Shown: positions 9,069 through 18,009 of the stretch, piece by piece
How the letters are laid out: every line of letters begins with the position of its first letter
Position numbering within the stretch: position 1 is the first letter of the stretch
DNA from: Ralstonia soli
GTDB taxonomy: Bacteria; Pseudomonadota; Gammaproteobacteria; Burkholderiales; Burkholderiaceae
Assembly: GCF_023955655.1 (NCBI RefSeq)
Contig: NZ_JAMXHT010000001.1
Span: 186,001-250,000, forward strand
Direction: 5' to 3'
Length of the DNA stretch: 64,000 bases
Position numbers and translations under genes: made by a program
The notes under the pieces: generated by a model
What the model was told of the DNA's origin: nothing
What the model saw: the letters and a program-made list of their open reading frames with translations, nothing else
Databases searched by the model: none

Positions 9069-10234
9069 CGCGCACGCTCCAGAATCGATACATAATTGGC
9101 TACAGCGGCACCGCCCATGTTGAACACTCCGGCGAGATTCGCGTTGCTCAACTGCATGTCACCCGCTTCCCCGACAAGTTGCATCGCGGCCATCACGTGT
9201 TGGGAGACCCCGGTCGCCCCCAGCGGGTGTCCGCGTGCCTTGAGGCCCCCGGAGACGTTGACTGGAAGCTGACCATCCTTTCTGGTTACGCCCTCCCTGA
9301 TGGCTCGCCATCCTTGTCCCGCAGGCGTCAACCCCATTGCCTCGTATTCGATCATTTCAGCGGTCGTGAAACAGTCGTGCGTCTCGACTAGGCTAAGGTC
9401 ACTTAGTGTTGCGCCCGCCATCTTTAAGGCCTTCAGCCATGCACGTCGTGCCCCTTCGAATGCTGTCGGGTCGCGCCGTGATAGAGGCATGAAGTCGTTC
9501 ACTTGCGTACGCGCGCGGAAGCGGATCGCCCTGCGCAACGTTGCCGCCGTCTCTTCGTCAGCGAGCACAACTGCGGCAGCACCGTCCGAGACCATCGAGC
9601 AGTCGGTGCGACGGAGTGGACCCGCAACTAGTGGATTGCGGTCCGACACCTCATTGCAGAAATCGAATCCGAGATCCTTGCGCACGTGAGCGTAAGGGTT
9701 GGCAAGCGCGTTGGCGTGATTCTTTGCCGCGATCATTGCCAGTTCTTCGCTGTGGTCCCCATACTTTTCAAAGTACGCCTGCGTGATCTGACCGAAGATT
9801 CCGGCAAAGCCATCGACGTTCTCCTCTTCCTTGCGGTAGCAACCGCTAAGTAGGATTCTTGGAATCTCCCGCGAGGGCACAGCGGTCATTTTTTCTGCGC
9901 CGATGACCAACGCAATCCGCCCGCGGCCGCTCTCGATGAAGTCTGCGGCGCTGTAAATCGCAGCCGTTCCAGTTGCGCATGCATTCTCGACGTGCAGCGC
10001 TGGCGCGAAACGCAGGTCTGGATTCCCCAGAGAGACAAGTCCTCCTTCGAATCCCTGTGGCGTTAGCCCATTGTTGAAGACGCCAACCGTAATGACGTCA
10101 ACGTCCGAAGCTGAAATCTGGGCGTGGTCCAGTGCGGCAGTAGATACTCGGGCGATCAGCGACTCGACGTCGGGGTCGTCGAGCTTGCCGAATTCGGTAT
10201 GCGCCCAGCCGACAATGACGGCACGTTTAGACAT
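9065..10234 (-). CDS. thiolase family protein, SCP2-type
   Basis: The 389-residue thiolase has the nucleophilic cysteine in ENACATGTAAI (about residue 90), VETHDCFTTAE containing the conserved His, and GGLKARGHPLGATG near the C-terminus. This pattern marks the SCP2/lipid-transfer thiolase branch, which cleaves branched or ring-bearing 3-ketoacyl-CoA in sterol side-chain and related pathways. It is the first gene of the tight operon thiolase, ligase, PCC protein. AGGAGATAAAAC precedes the ATG. An acetyl-CoA acetyltransferase label would be generic; a degradative role is inferred from the neighbours. Confidence 0.9.
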   Translation of the reverse strand: MSKRAVIVGWAHTEFGKLDDPDVESLIARVSTAALDHAQISASDVDVITVGVFNNGLTPQGFEGGLVSLGNPDLRFAPALHVENACATGTAAIYSAADFIESGRGRIALVIGAEKMTAVPSREIPRILLSGCYRKEEENVDGFAGIFGQITQAYFEKYGDHSEELAMIAAKNHANALANPYAHVRKDLGFDFCNEVSDRNPLVAGPLRRTDCSMVSDGAAAVVLADEETAATLRRAIRFRARTQVNDFMPLSRRDPTAFEGARRAWLKALKMAGATLSDLSLVETHDCFTTAEMIEYEAMGLTPAGQGWRAIREGVTRKDGQLPVNVSGGLKARGHPLGATGVSQHVMAAMQLVGEAGDMQLSNANLAGVFNMGGAAVANYVSILERAR

Positions 10235-10299
10235 AGGTTTTATCTCCTGATGGGTGTGTTAGAGGTCGAGCACTTTTGGATAAAAAATTGCGCTCGACG

Positions 10300-11130
10300 C
10301 TAGGCTTGGTTGAAGCCAGTGACGGGATGTCCGAAACGCTGCATGCGTTTCTCAAGCCGATCCTTCTCTTCGCGAAGCATCACCGCAAGCTGCTGAATAT
10401 GGGCGTCGGTGAAGCGGCTTTCCACGCCCGCGATCGTGACGGCAACTGACATTCCGCTGCTTGGATCCTGTGTCGCGACGGCAATCGCGTAGGAACCTTT
10501 CACGACAAGTCCGGGATTTATCGCGTAGCCGCGCGTACGCGTTTCCAGTACTTGTCGCTTGAGGAACTCGGGCGAAAGGGTGGGGTAGTTCACAGCGAAC
10601 CGTTCGGCGTTGAAAGCCAGCGCCTGATCGACCTCAGCATCGGACATGGCGGAAAGCAGTGCCAAGCCTCCTGCTCCGACCCCGATGGGGTGACGATTTC
10701 CTGGTTGCAATACGTGCGAGCGCAGTGGGTACGTGCCTTCTTCCCTTGCGAGGCAGACAGTCTCGTATCCGTGCCGGACGCTAAGCAGGGCCGCATCCCC
10801 ACTGTGCGCGGCTAGGCTGGTGAGGCTTTCCGCTGCCAAGCGATGGATACCGAAACGCTCAGACGCGAGGAGCCCCAAGGCATAGGTTTCTGGCCCTGCG
10901 TAGTATCGGCGGTCCTCGTCGCGCTGCTCCACTAGCCTGTTATCGATCAGAGCAAGCAGCAGCCGTCGGGTAGTTGGCTTGGTCAGTCCTGTTTTCTTCA
11001 CAAGATCCGAGAGGCCAATGCCGCCCAATCGGGAGCCCGCTACAAGTTGTAGCACTCGCACGGCGCGATCCAAGGTCTGACTCGATGCGACGCAAGCGAC
11101 GCGCCCATCGTCTTTGCGAACGGCCGGCAT
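10300..11130 (-). CDS. IclR family transcriptional regulator
   Basis: The 276-residue protein has the IclR layout: an N-terminal winged helix (about 15-75, with RAVRVLQLVAG and LTKPTTRRLLLALI) and a C-terminal effector-binding domain (ETVCLAREEGT, HPIGVGAGGLALLSA, RGYAINPG). IclR proteins usually control adjacent catabolic genes in response to a small carboxylate. It is divergent from the TRAP transporter operon and upstream of the thiolase operon. The 178-base intergenic region carries two identical half-site palindromes, one immediately before its own start, which suggests autoregulation plus control of the transporter. Confidence 0.92.
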   Translation of the reverse strand: MPAVRKDDGRVACVASSQTLDRAVRVLQLVAGSRLGGIGLSDLVKKTGLTKPTTRRLLLALIDNRLVEQRDEDRRYYAGPETYALGLLASERFGIHRLAAESLTSLAAHSGDAALLSVRHGYETVCLAREEGTYPLRSHVLQPGNRHPIGVGAGGLALLSAMSDAEVDQALAFNAERFAVNYPTLSPEFLKRQVLETRTRGYAINPGLVVKGSYAIAVATQDPSSGMSVAVTIAGVESRFTDAHIQQLAVMLREEKDRLEKRMQRFGHPVTGFNQA

Positions 11131-11145
11131 TGTTTGTCTCCGATT

Positions 11146-11162
11146 GGTCCAATATATGGACC
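11146..11162. promoter_or_regulatory. candidate IclR operator O1
   Basis: GGTCC-AATATAT-GGACC is a palindrome with 5-bp arms and a 7-bp AT-rich centre, 15 bases upstream of the IclR gene start. An identical-arm, identical-spacing copy lies at 11,241. Position and repetition support an autoregulatory operator; the binding protein is inferred. Confidence 0.6.
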
Positions 11163-11240
11163 TTCAATATGGTGAAAACCTTAGTTTCTGCGTGCTAGTT
11201 TAGGTGCTTTAATGGGTTCTGAGAACTAGGATAGATACCT

Positions 11241-11257
11241 GGTCCGTATATTGGACC
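11241..11257. promoter_or_regulatory. candidate IclR operator O2
   Basis: GGTCC-GTATATT-GGACC, flanked by matching C/A and A/G so that the arms extend to CTGGTCC/GGACCAG. It lies 51 bases upstream of the TRAP binding-protein start and repeats O1. A further hairpin (AGGTC...GACCT, 11,272-11,290) follows in the leader. Confidence 0.6.
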
Positions 11258-11308
11258 AGTAAATAAACAAGAGGTCCGCGTAGCAGACCTCCATAACTGG
11301 AGACAAAG

Positions 11309-12319
11309 ATGGATCGACGTCACTTTGTGAAGGGGTTGTCAATGGGCGCCCTCGCATCTGCAACCTTGCCGATCGCCCGCATTGCTCAAGCGGCGGAGTT
11401 CACCTTCAAGATTGCACACAGCACCCCTACAACCCACCCGCTACACATCCGCCTGATCGAAGCGGCTGCGAAGATCAAAGCTGACACGAAAGGCCGTTTT
11501 GACCTTCAGGTTTTTCCCTCCGACCAGCTCGGGGCGCAGCCCGATGTACTTGGTCAGGTTCGGTCTGGCGCCACAGATTTTTTCGCTCTGTCGGGCGTTG
11601 TTCTATCGACGCTAGTCCCTGCAGCAGCTATTAGCGGGATCGGTTTCGCATTCAAGGATTACGAGACTGTCTGGAAAGCGATGGATGGCAATCTTGGTGC
11701 CTTCATTCGCTCCGAGATTGATAAGACAGGTTCACTGTTTGCGTTCGAGAAGATTTGGGACAACGGTTATCGACAGATCACCAGCTCAAATCGTCCTGTT
11801 TCGATGCCGTCAGACCTCGCTGGAATGAAGATCCGTGTTCCTCCTTCCGCAATGTGGGTGTCTCTCTTTAAGGCACTCGGATCTTCTCCGACGACAATTA
11901 GTGCAAATGAGCTTTACTCGTCGCTGCAAACGAAGGTGGTCGATGCACAGGAGAATCCCCTCGCGGTCGTGCTGAGCTTTAGGCTTTACGAGGTTCAAAA
12001 ATACTGTGCTCTCACAAACCATATGTGGGATGGATTTTGGATTCTTGCGAACCGAAAAAATTTCGACACTTTGCCGCCGGAAGTGCAAAGCGTAGTCAGG
12101 AAGCATCTCAATGATGCAGCTGTCGCGGAGCGGAAAGACCTGGCTAAGCTCAATGTATCGTCGCAAGAGCAATTGATTGCTAAGGGAATGCATTTCACTA
12201 CCCCGAAGACAGCGGACTTCAAAGAGAAGCTTCGCGCCGCTGGTTACTATGCTCAATGGAAGAACAAGTTTCCGGCCGCTGGATGGGCCCAGCTGGAATC
12301 GGTTGTCGGTCAGCTATAA
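11309..12319 (+). CDS. dctP: TRAP transporter substrate-binding protein (DctP type)
   Basis: The 336-residue periplasmic receptor delivers a carboxylate ligand to the TRAP permease encoded next. The N-terminus MDRRHFVKG plus a hydrophobic run ending IAQAAE is a Tat-like or Sec signal peptide. DctP family features are visible: FKIAHSTPTTHP, a DNGYRQITSS segment and MKIRVPPSAMWV, where the conserved Arg normally clamps the ligand carboxylate. TGGAGACAAAG is the ribosome site. The permease gene starts 11 bases after the stop, so the two form an operon controlled by the divergent IclR regulator. The ligand is probably the organic acid degraded by the leftward operon. Confidence 0.92.
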   Translation: MDRRHFVKGLSMGALASATLPIARIAQAAEFTFKIAHSTPTTHPLHIRLIEAAAKIKADTKGRFDLQVFPSDQLGAQPDVLGQVRSGATDFFALSGVVLSTLVPAAAISGIGFAFKDYETVWKAMDGNLGAFIRSEIDKTGSLFAFEKIWDNGYRQITSSNRPVSMPSDLAGMKIRVPPSAMWVSLFKALGSSPTTISANELYSSLQTKVVDAQENPLAVVLSFRLYEVQKYCALTNHMWDGFWILANRKNFDTLPPEVQSVVRKHLNDAAVAERKDLAKLNVSSQEQLIAKGMHFTTPKTADFKEKLRAAGYYAQWKNKFPAAGWAQLESVVGQL

Positions 12320-12330
12320 GGAGGCACGTC

Positions 12331-14199
12331 ATGAGTTCTTCCGTCTCGAGACATCTAGTCAGCTCAGCGAGCACCACTCCCGCGATCGATCGTCTGCTTG
12401 CTTCCGTTGTCGCATGGATCAGCGCACTCCTGATGAGCGCCGTAATTCTGTTGCTATTTGCAGGAGTGGCTGCCCGATACGTCTTTCACGCGCCACTCGT
12501 TTGGTCTGACGAGTTGTGTTCCACGTTCTTTCTCTGGTTGGCAATGCTGGGCAGTGCATTAGCGGCGCGCCGGCTTTCTCATATGCGCATGACGGCAATA
12601 GTGAACAGATTGGATGCTCGATGGGCACCGTTCTGCTCGGCTCTTGCAATCTCTGCCGGCCTCGCTTTCCTTTTACTTGTGCTGATGGCGGCATACCACT
12701 ACGCGAGCGAGGAAGTGTTAATCACAACACCTGCGCTAGAAATCTCCGGGGCCTGGCGCGCGGCTGCTTTGCCAGTGGGGATTGCACTGATGATTGTGTT
12801 CAGTGTCTTCCGGCTGATTGAGGTCGCAACCGATCGGCGGAGTTACGCTGCAGTCGCGGTAGTAGCAGCGCTGGTGGCTGCGTTCTGGGTAGCAAGCCCG
12901 CTACTCGCTGGTGCGGGCCAGCTCAACCTGTTGATTTTCTTTGTCGGCGTGGTGGGTGCATGCGTCTTCGCTGGTGTTCCCATCGCCTTCTCGTTCGCGC
13001 TCGCGACTTTAGGTTTCCTGGCATTGACCACTCGCGTGCCGGTAACCGCGCTAATTGGCCGAATGGATGAAGGGATGTCCCACTTGATGTTGTTGGCTGT
13101 GCCGACCTTCGTCTTTCTGGGCTTGCTATTGGAGATGACAGGAATGGCCCGAGCCATGGTGCAGTTCCTTGCGGGGCTGTTGGGGCATGTTCGCGGCGGG
13201 CTGTCCTATGTTTTGGTTGGCGCTATGTACCTCGTTTCGGGGATTTCGGGCTCAAAAGCAGCGGACATGGCAGCGATTGCGCCTGCATTGTTCCCAGAAA
13301 TGTCCAAAAGGGGGGCGAAGCCGGGCGAACTTGTAGCGCTTCTCTCCGCAACAGGTGCGCAGACGGAGACGGTTCCTCCCTCCATTGTTCTTGTCACTAT
13401 CGGATCAGTGATGGGCGTATCGATAGCCGCCCTTTTTGCAGGCGGATTGCTACCGGCCTTTGTGCTCGGTGTTGGTCTCTGCATTGTGGTAGGCATTCGT
13501 TCTAGAAGCGACGACCGCTCGAATGTTGAACGCTTGCCGTGGCGTGAGGTTATGAAGCTCTTCCTCATTGCTCTCCCGGCGCTTGCACTGCCGTTTGTGA
13601 TCCGTGCTGCGGTAGTCGAGGGCATTGCAACCGCGACAGAGGTATCCACACTCGGGATTGCATATTCCGTCATTGCAGGGGTGCTCGTGTATCGGCAGTT
13701 CGATGTCGGCCGCATTCGCCAAATGCTCGTTGACACCGTCGTCTTGTCGGGTGCCATCCTCTTCATCATCGGTGCGGCATCGGCCATGGCCTGGGCTCTA
13801 ACCCAGTCCGGGTTCTCCCGAGATTTGGCAGCCACCATGCAGTCTCTGCCGGGCGGCAGCAACGGCTTTCTGCTGGTATCGATCGTTGCTTTCATCATCT
13901 TGGGCAGCGTACTCGAAGGTATTCCCGCAATCGTGCTGTTTGGCCCGCTCGTCTTTCCGATCGCACGCGTTATGGGAATCAATGAGGTGCACTACTCTAT
14001 GGTAGTGGTCCTATCCATGGGTCTTGGGCTGTTTGCGCCGCCATTCGGAGTTGGCTACTACACAGCGTGCGCTATCGGCAATGTCGACCCCGAAGAAGGA
14101 ATGCGTCCTATCTGGGGGTACATGCTCTCACTGTTGATCGGGCTTACCGTTGTGGCAGCTGTCCCGTGGCTGTCCACTGTTTTCATCAAAGCTTCATAA
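12331..14199 (+). CDS. fused TRAP transporter permease (DctQ-DctM)
   Basis: This 622-residue inner-membrane protein joins the small (DctQ, about residues 20-170, four membrane segments) and large (DctM, about 200-620) TRAP subunits in one chain. DctM features include GVPIAFSFALATLGF, the GISGSKAADMAAIAPALFP stretch, and a C-terminal LGLFAPPFGVGYYTACAIG. I chose ATG 12331 because AGGAGGC lies directly before it; a longer frame to 12256 would overlap the binding-protein gene and lacks such a site. The permease imports the DctP ligand using the sodium gradient. Fused QM proteins are a known variant. Confidence 0.92.
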   Translation: MSSSVSRHLVSSASTTPAIDRLLASVVAWISALLMSAVILLLFAGVAARYVFHAPLVWSDELCSTFFLWLAMLGSALAARRLSHMRMTAIVNRLDARWAPFCSALAISAGLAFLLLVLMAAYHYASEEVLITTPALEISGAWRAAALPVGIALMIVFSVFRLIEVATDRRSYAAVAVVAALVAAFWVASPLLAGAGQLNLLIFFVGVVGACVFAGVPIAFSFALATLGFLALTTRVPVTALIGRMDEGMSHLMLLAVPTFVFLGLLLEMTGMARAMVQFLAGLLGHVRGGLSYVLVGAMYLVSGISGSKAADMAAIAPALFPEMSKRGAKPGELVALLSATGAQTETVPPSIVLVTIGSVMGVSIAALFAGGLLPAFVLGVGLCIVVGIRSRSDDRSNVERLPWREVMKLFLIALPALALPFVIRAAVVEGIATATEVSTLGIAYSVIAGVLVYRQFDVGRIRQMLVDTVVLSGAILFIIGAASAMAWALTQSGFSRDLAATMQSLPGGSNGFLLVSIVAFIILGSVLEGIPAIVLFGPLVFPIARVMGINEVHYSMVVVLSMGLGLFAPPFGVGYYTACAIGNVDPEEGMRPIWGYMLSLLIGLTVVAAVPWLSTVFIKAS

Positions 14200-14793
14200 G
14201 CGCTGTAGTGGGTGAATAGGGGAATTGCTCGACTGCTCACCCAAGCTATGAATTGATGATGATTGGCTCAACAGTGTCGGTATGGCTACGGACATCATAG
14301 TGCCGACAGCTTGTCGAGCTGGTACTGCGATAAAGATGCCGGTAGCGGCGAGGTCACCAAGCGCCTCATCCCATTGACGCTGCATTTGCTCGTGCAACTA
14401 TCGACCGTAGTGGTGTGGCATTGAGCGGCTTGGGGGGGGAAGCGTTTCTGCGCGTGCAGGCATTGGTCGGGACATATTGAAAGTGAAATGCCTGCCAACG
14501 AAGAAGCCCTCAAGGAATGGCCTATAGGGCGGCTAATCTGAATCTCGCTCCCTTAAGCTCTTCGTTGCTTTGATGACGAAGAGCTTATGGCCGACCCGCT
14601 ATCGGTCATTGCTCCAATCGCGACTACCGGCGTTTGAGCCGGACGATCGCTCTCAATCACGAATCTGAAGTCCAGGCGGCAGCCTCTGGCGCGCTTCGGC
14701 ATCGGCTCGTATCGACAGAAGACTGGTAGGAAAATTTTTACCAACCGGACGAGGACACTCGTCCACAACGAGAAGAAGAAGGAGGAGGCGCTT
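14200..14793. other. intergenic region upstream of porin
   Basis: About 590 bases without a recognisable gene. It holds a perfect 12-bp inverted repeat at 14,554-14,587 and, just before the porin start, a purine-rich ribosome site (AAGAAGGAGGAGGC). The porin promoter is presumably between the two. No terminator is obvious after the TRAP permease. Confidence 0.5.
14554..14587. repeat. perfect inverted repeat, 12-bp arms, 10-base loop
   Basis: TAAGCTCTTCGT (14,554-14,565) and ACGAAGAGCTTA (14,576-14,587) are exact reverse complements separated by TGCTTTGATG. It lies about 210 bases upstream of the porin start. It may be a regulatory hairpin, a transcription end for the TRAP operon (no T-run) or a protein-binding site. 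Confidence 0.7.
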
Positions 14794-15957
14794 ATGGAAC
14801 TTAAGTATATTGCCGCTGCGTCCGTGCTCGCGTTCGCTGGAAGCGCTTACGCGCAGAGCAGCGTGACGATTTACGGTCTCGTCGACCTCAACGTGGAGTA
14901 TGCCAGTCACGTTGGGGCAATCCCCTCGGCTGCAAACGGTTTTAATCCAGGACCAAGTAATCGCATCGTCCGGATGGGCACTGGCGGCCTCGCTGGCTCG
15001 CGTTGGGGTCTGCGGGGTGCCGAAGATTTAGGCGGGGGCCTTAAGGCAGTTTTCGTTCTCGAAAGCGGTTTTGCTGCAGACACGGGGCTGAGCCAACAAG
15101 GTGGCCGACTCTTTGGTCGCCAGGCATTCGTCGGGCTCCAGAACGATAGCTATGGTCAGTTGACCTTTGGTCGTAACTACACATCCATCTTCGATGCACT
15201 GGCCAACTTCAGCCCGCTGTCTTACGCGACCCTCTACGCGCCTACGGTGTTGTTGAACGGTGGGAATTATCGCGAGGACAACAGCGTTAAGTACACGGCA
15301 AAATTTGGTCCTCTGACCACGTGGGCACACTGGTCCTTCGGTGTGGGGACAACCGTGCCACAAGCTTCTAGCAGTGCCCTGACCTATGGCGGCAATGGTG
15401 AAGTGCCGGGGCAAGGTCGACGCGACAGCGCTTATGGTGCTGCCGCAATGTATTCAACAGGCCCGCTGGCCGCGACGATCGCGTACGACCAATGGAACCC
15501 CTCAATTGGTGTTTCTAGCGGTACTGCCAAGAAGCTCGGCGTCGCTGCGAGCTATACCTTTGGTCAAACGAAGATCATGGGTGGCTATCGATGGGCACAG
15601 AGCAAGAGTCCCGCCGAGGTTGTGATGGTTCGCGATGATCTTTATTGGATTGGTGCTAACTATCAGGCAACTCCGGCTTTAGGGCTGTCGCTCGAGTACT
15701 CGTATGACAAATTGAAAAACCTTTTTGGCAATACGAGTGCCCCTAATCCGTGGCAGATTGCATTCATCTCAACGTACTCCTTCTCCAAGCGTACGGATAT
15801 CTACTTGACTGCTGCATACGCGAAGAACGCCGGCCTAACTCTCGACTCTGCTGCAACTGGGTATCTGAGTAGTCTTGGCGTTGCGGCAAGTTACGCGCTG
15901 CCAAGTGGTGCGAGCTCGATGCTAGGCGTTGCAGTGGGCATGCGCCAGAAGTTCTAA
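14794..15957 (+). CDS. outer-membrane porin, OmpC/Omp32-like
   Basis: The 387-residue protein is a beta-proteobacterial general porin (Porin_4 type). Residues 1-20 form a signal peptide ending AYAQ, followed at once by the typical first strand SSVTIYGLVDLNVEY. Other family marks are GSRWGLRGAEDLGGGLKAVF, GRLFGRQAFVGLQ, LTFGRNYT and a final aromatic residue, MRQKF, needed for outer-membrane assembly. AAGGAGGAGGC precedes the ATG. It probably provides outer-membrane entry for the substrate of the adjacent TRAP system. A strong terminator follows. Confidence 0.93.
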   Translation: MELKYIAAASVLAFAGSAYAQSSVTIYGLVDLNVEYASHVGAIPSAANGFNPGPSNRIVRMGTGGLAGSRWGLRGAEDLGGGLKAVFVLESGFAADTGLSQQGGRLFGRQAFVGLQNDSYGQLTFGRNYTSIFDALANFSPLSYATLYAPTVLLNGGNYREDNSVKYTAKFGPLTTWAHWSFGVGTTVPQASSSALTYGGNGEVPGQGRRDSAYGAAAMYSTGPLAATIAYDQWNPSIGVSSGTAKKLGVAASYTFGQTKIMGGYRWAQSKSPAEVVMVRDDLYWIGANYQATPALGLSLEYSYDKLKNLFGNTSAPNPWQIAFISTYSFSKRTDIYLTAAYAKNAGLTLDSAATGYLSSLGVAASYALPSGASSMLGVAVGMRQKF

Positions 15958-16020
15958 CTTCTTTGAAAGCGGCATGGCGTACGCACTGGTAACGCCATGC
16001 ACAGTAGACGATTGAAGCTC

Positions 16021-16069
16021 AATGGTGGTGGCATGCCTTGGTCTCCGATTTGGCCACCACCATTTTTTT
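16021..16069 (+). terminator. Rho-independent terminator after porin
   Basis: AATGGTGGTGGC (16,021-16,032) pairs exactly with GCCACCACCATT (16,053-16,064) and is followed by a T-run. A second hairpin, GCATGGCGT...ACGCCATGC (15,972-16,000), lies between the porin stop and this terminator. Confidence 0.88.
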
Positions 16070-16199
16070 CCTGGACTCCGTGTTCTTTATATACGAGTAC
16101 AACGGTTGAGGGATCTGCTGTTCCACAACAGCAGCAGCAATGCCTGGCTGTGCGCACTGCTTGGGACGTACGCTTTTCGCAAGCGCATCTCCGTCTAGG

Positions 16200-16827
16200 T
16201 GGGGTGGCGCACGCACGGCCTGTTGCTGGAGCGCAGGCCGACGCCACTGCGCCCACAGCGTCGGCACGAAGGCAAGGTCGCTGTAGCCAAGAGCAACCAG
16301 CGCTGTGCTCGGACGGGTTCGAGTTCCGCTGCGACGACGGCGAGCCGCTGCGCGTGACGTTCGCCTTGGATTGTTGCGACCGCGTGGCGATGAGCTGGGT
16401 GGCGACCACCGGTGGCGACAGTGGCGACGTCGTGCGTGACGTGATGCTGGCGGCCGTCGAGCAGCGCTTCGGCAATGTTCCGAAAGCACCGGAGCAACTC
16501 GAATGGCTGACGGACAACCGCTCAGGCTGCATTGCAGGGAAGACCCGCGAGTTCGCTACGGACATTGGCCTGAAGCCATTGACGACGCCGGTTTGCAGCC
16601 CGCAGAGCAACGGCATGGCAGAGAGCTTCGTGAAGGCAATGAAGCGTGACTACGTGGCCTTCGTGCCAAAACCCGATGCGTCGACGGCTGCGCGCAACCT
16701 CGCCATCGCGTTCGAGCATTACAACGAGCAACATCCCATAGCGCTCTGAAAGATCCCTCGCCACGCGAGTTCAGGCGCTAGACGGAATCACCAACTCAAG
16801 TGTGAGGCGGTGTCCGGAGATGCGGGG
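16200..16827 (+). pseudogene. IS3-family (IS2 subgroup) orfB fragment
   Basis: This is a truncated second copy of the element at 59,670-60,989, in opposite orientation. From about 16,200 it is nearly identical to orfB of that element: [21 protein letters not shown], the [12 protein letters not shown] region and FEHYNEQHP are readable. Residues differ at places such as DNRSGC for DNGSGY, and a frameshift follows HYNEQHP. It ends with the element's terminal repeat (TGTGAGGCGGTGTCCGGAGA, from 16,801). orfA and the start of orfB are absent. Confidence 0.85.
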
Positions 16828-16906
16828 GGGGGGCAAATCCACCCCTCGACTGTTTATTCAGACATAGCTTTTCCATTTGTGCGCACGGTGTCGTACATCG
16901 CTACCC

Positions 16907-17815
16907 CTATACACGGTTAATCGTGGCGGCGATGCGATCAGCTGTACGAACGCTCACTAGGCCAAGGCATTGGCTCACCTCTTCAATGGCAATGCCGGCT
17001 AACAGCATCCGACGGCACACGGTATTGCGGAGGATACGCGGGCTCATATCGGCCGCCTCAAACTCTATCGCCTGCAGCGCAGATTTGACGATGCGTCCGA
17101 CGCTCGCAGCGTTGATCGGTTCGCCTGATGTATGAAGGGTCAGCAGAACTGGTCCCTCGGTGCCTTTCTCCGCGCGGCGCAGCAGCCAGGCATCTAGTGC
17201 CGGGCGCGCGAACTGGGCGACGAGAACTGTTCGCGCGCCGCGTGCACCCTTCGGTTTCACACTGAGGAAGGGCTGCACACTATGCAATTGAAGGTCGCCA
17301 ACCTCTGCGGCAATGCCTTCCGAGAGCGTGATACCGGTGCCGAGGTAGAGAGCGACCACAGCGCGCGAGCGAATCTCTCGCAGACCATCTGCTGACCCAG
17401 GCTGTGTATAGGCCTGAAGGAGGGCGTCCTTGTCTTGGGGGAGGAATAGCGGCTGGTCCTCCTCAGGCCAATGGCACAGGCGCAACTGCTCAGCCGCGGG
17501 ATTAAATGCGCGCACGTCAACGTTCACAAGCTGTCGACCGACGCGATCCAACAGTTTTAGATACCGCATCTTGGTCGCATCCGATCGAGCGCCAACAGCC
17601 TCGCAAAAAGCTACTACGTGCTCGTCCTCGTAGTTGGCCAGGTCCCGATTGGCCTCGCTGAGATAGCGCAGAAACTTCTCAAACATTGCCTGGTGCTGGG
17701 TGCGTGATCGGGCCGAGAAGTGCCGTCCGTCGACCCCTTCGGCCTCGCGTTCCTGCCAATCAGCGTAGGCGGCGCGCGGATTGTCGAGCCAGAGCTGGTC
17801 CATAGGGGGCAGCAA
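16907..17815 (-). CDS. tyrosine-recombinase-like protein lacking catalytic residues
   Basis: The 302-residue protein has the two-domain outline of a tyrosine recombinase: an N-terminal SAM-like core-binding region (about 30-100, SRTQHQAMFEKFLRYL) and a catalytic-fold region (about 130-300). The catalytic set is altered. The box I arginine position reads LGTGITLSEG instead of TGLRISE, box II reads SPRILRNTVCRRML where HxLRHT is expected, and no tyrosine follows the LGLVSVRTADRI segment. The frame is uninterrupted, so it may be a regulatory or structural relative, as known for some integrase-like proteins, rather than a decayed gene. It stands alone between IS relics. The start could also be the ATG at 17,803. 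Confidence 0.7.
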   Translation of the reverse strand: MLPPMDQLWLDNPRAAYADWQEREAEGVDGRHFSARSRTQHQAMFEKFLRYLSEANRDLANYEDEHVVAFCEAVGARSDATKMRYLKLLDRVGRQLVNVDVRAFNPAAEQLRLCHWPEEDQPLFLPQDKDALLQAYTQPGSADGLREIRSRAVVALYLGTGITLSEGIAAEVGDLQLHSVQPFLSVKPKGARGARTVLVAQFARPALDAWLLRRAEKGTEGPVLLTLHTSGEPINAASVGRIVKSALQAIEFEAADMSPRILRNTVCRRMLLAGIAIEEVSQCLGLVSVRTADRIAATINRV

Positions 17816-18009
17816 AAGTGGTTGCTATATACTGAAGTATTTTACCCAAACATAAAACCTGCTATCAACGTCGGGGGCGACCTATCGTGCGGCGCAACAT
17901 GGGGTGTCTCAAAAAACGGTAAAAACATACGCTAAGAGTAGCAAAGCGTTACTTATTTCAGCATTGAGTCCCTTTGCGAGACTTATATCAAATGACCGAC
18001 TGTGAACAA

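Noticed and set aside
13206-13982. 258-codon minus-strand frame in the TRAP permease
   Set aside because: Shadow of a hydrophobic gene; no recognisable product.
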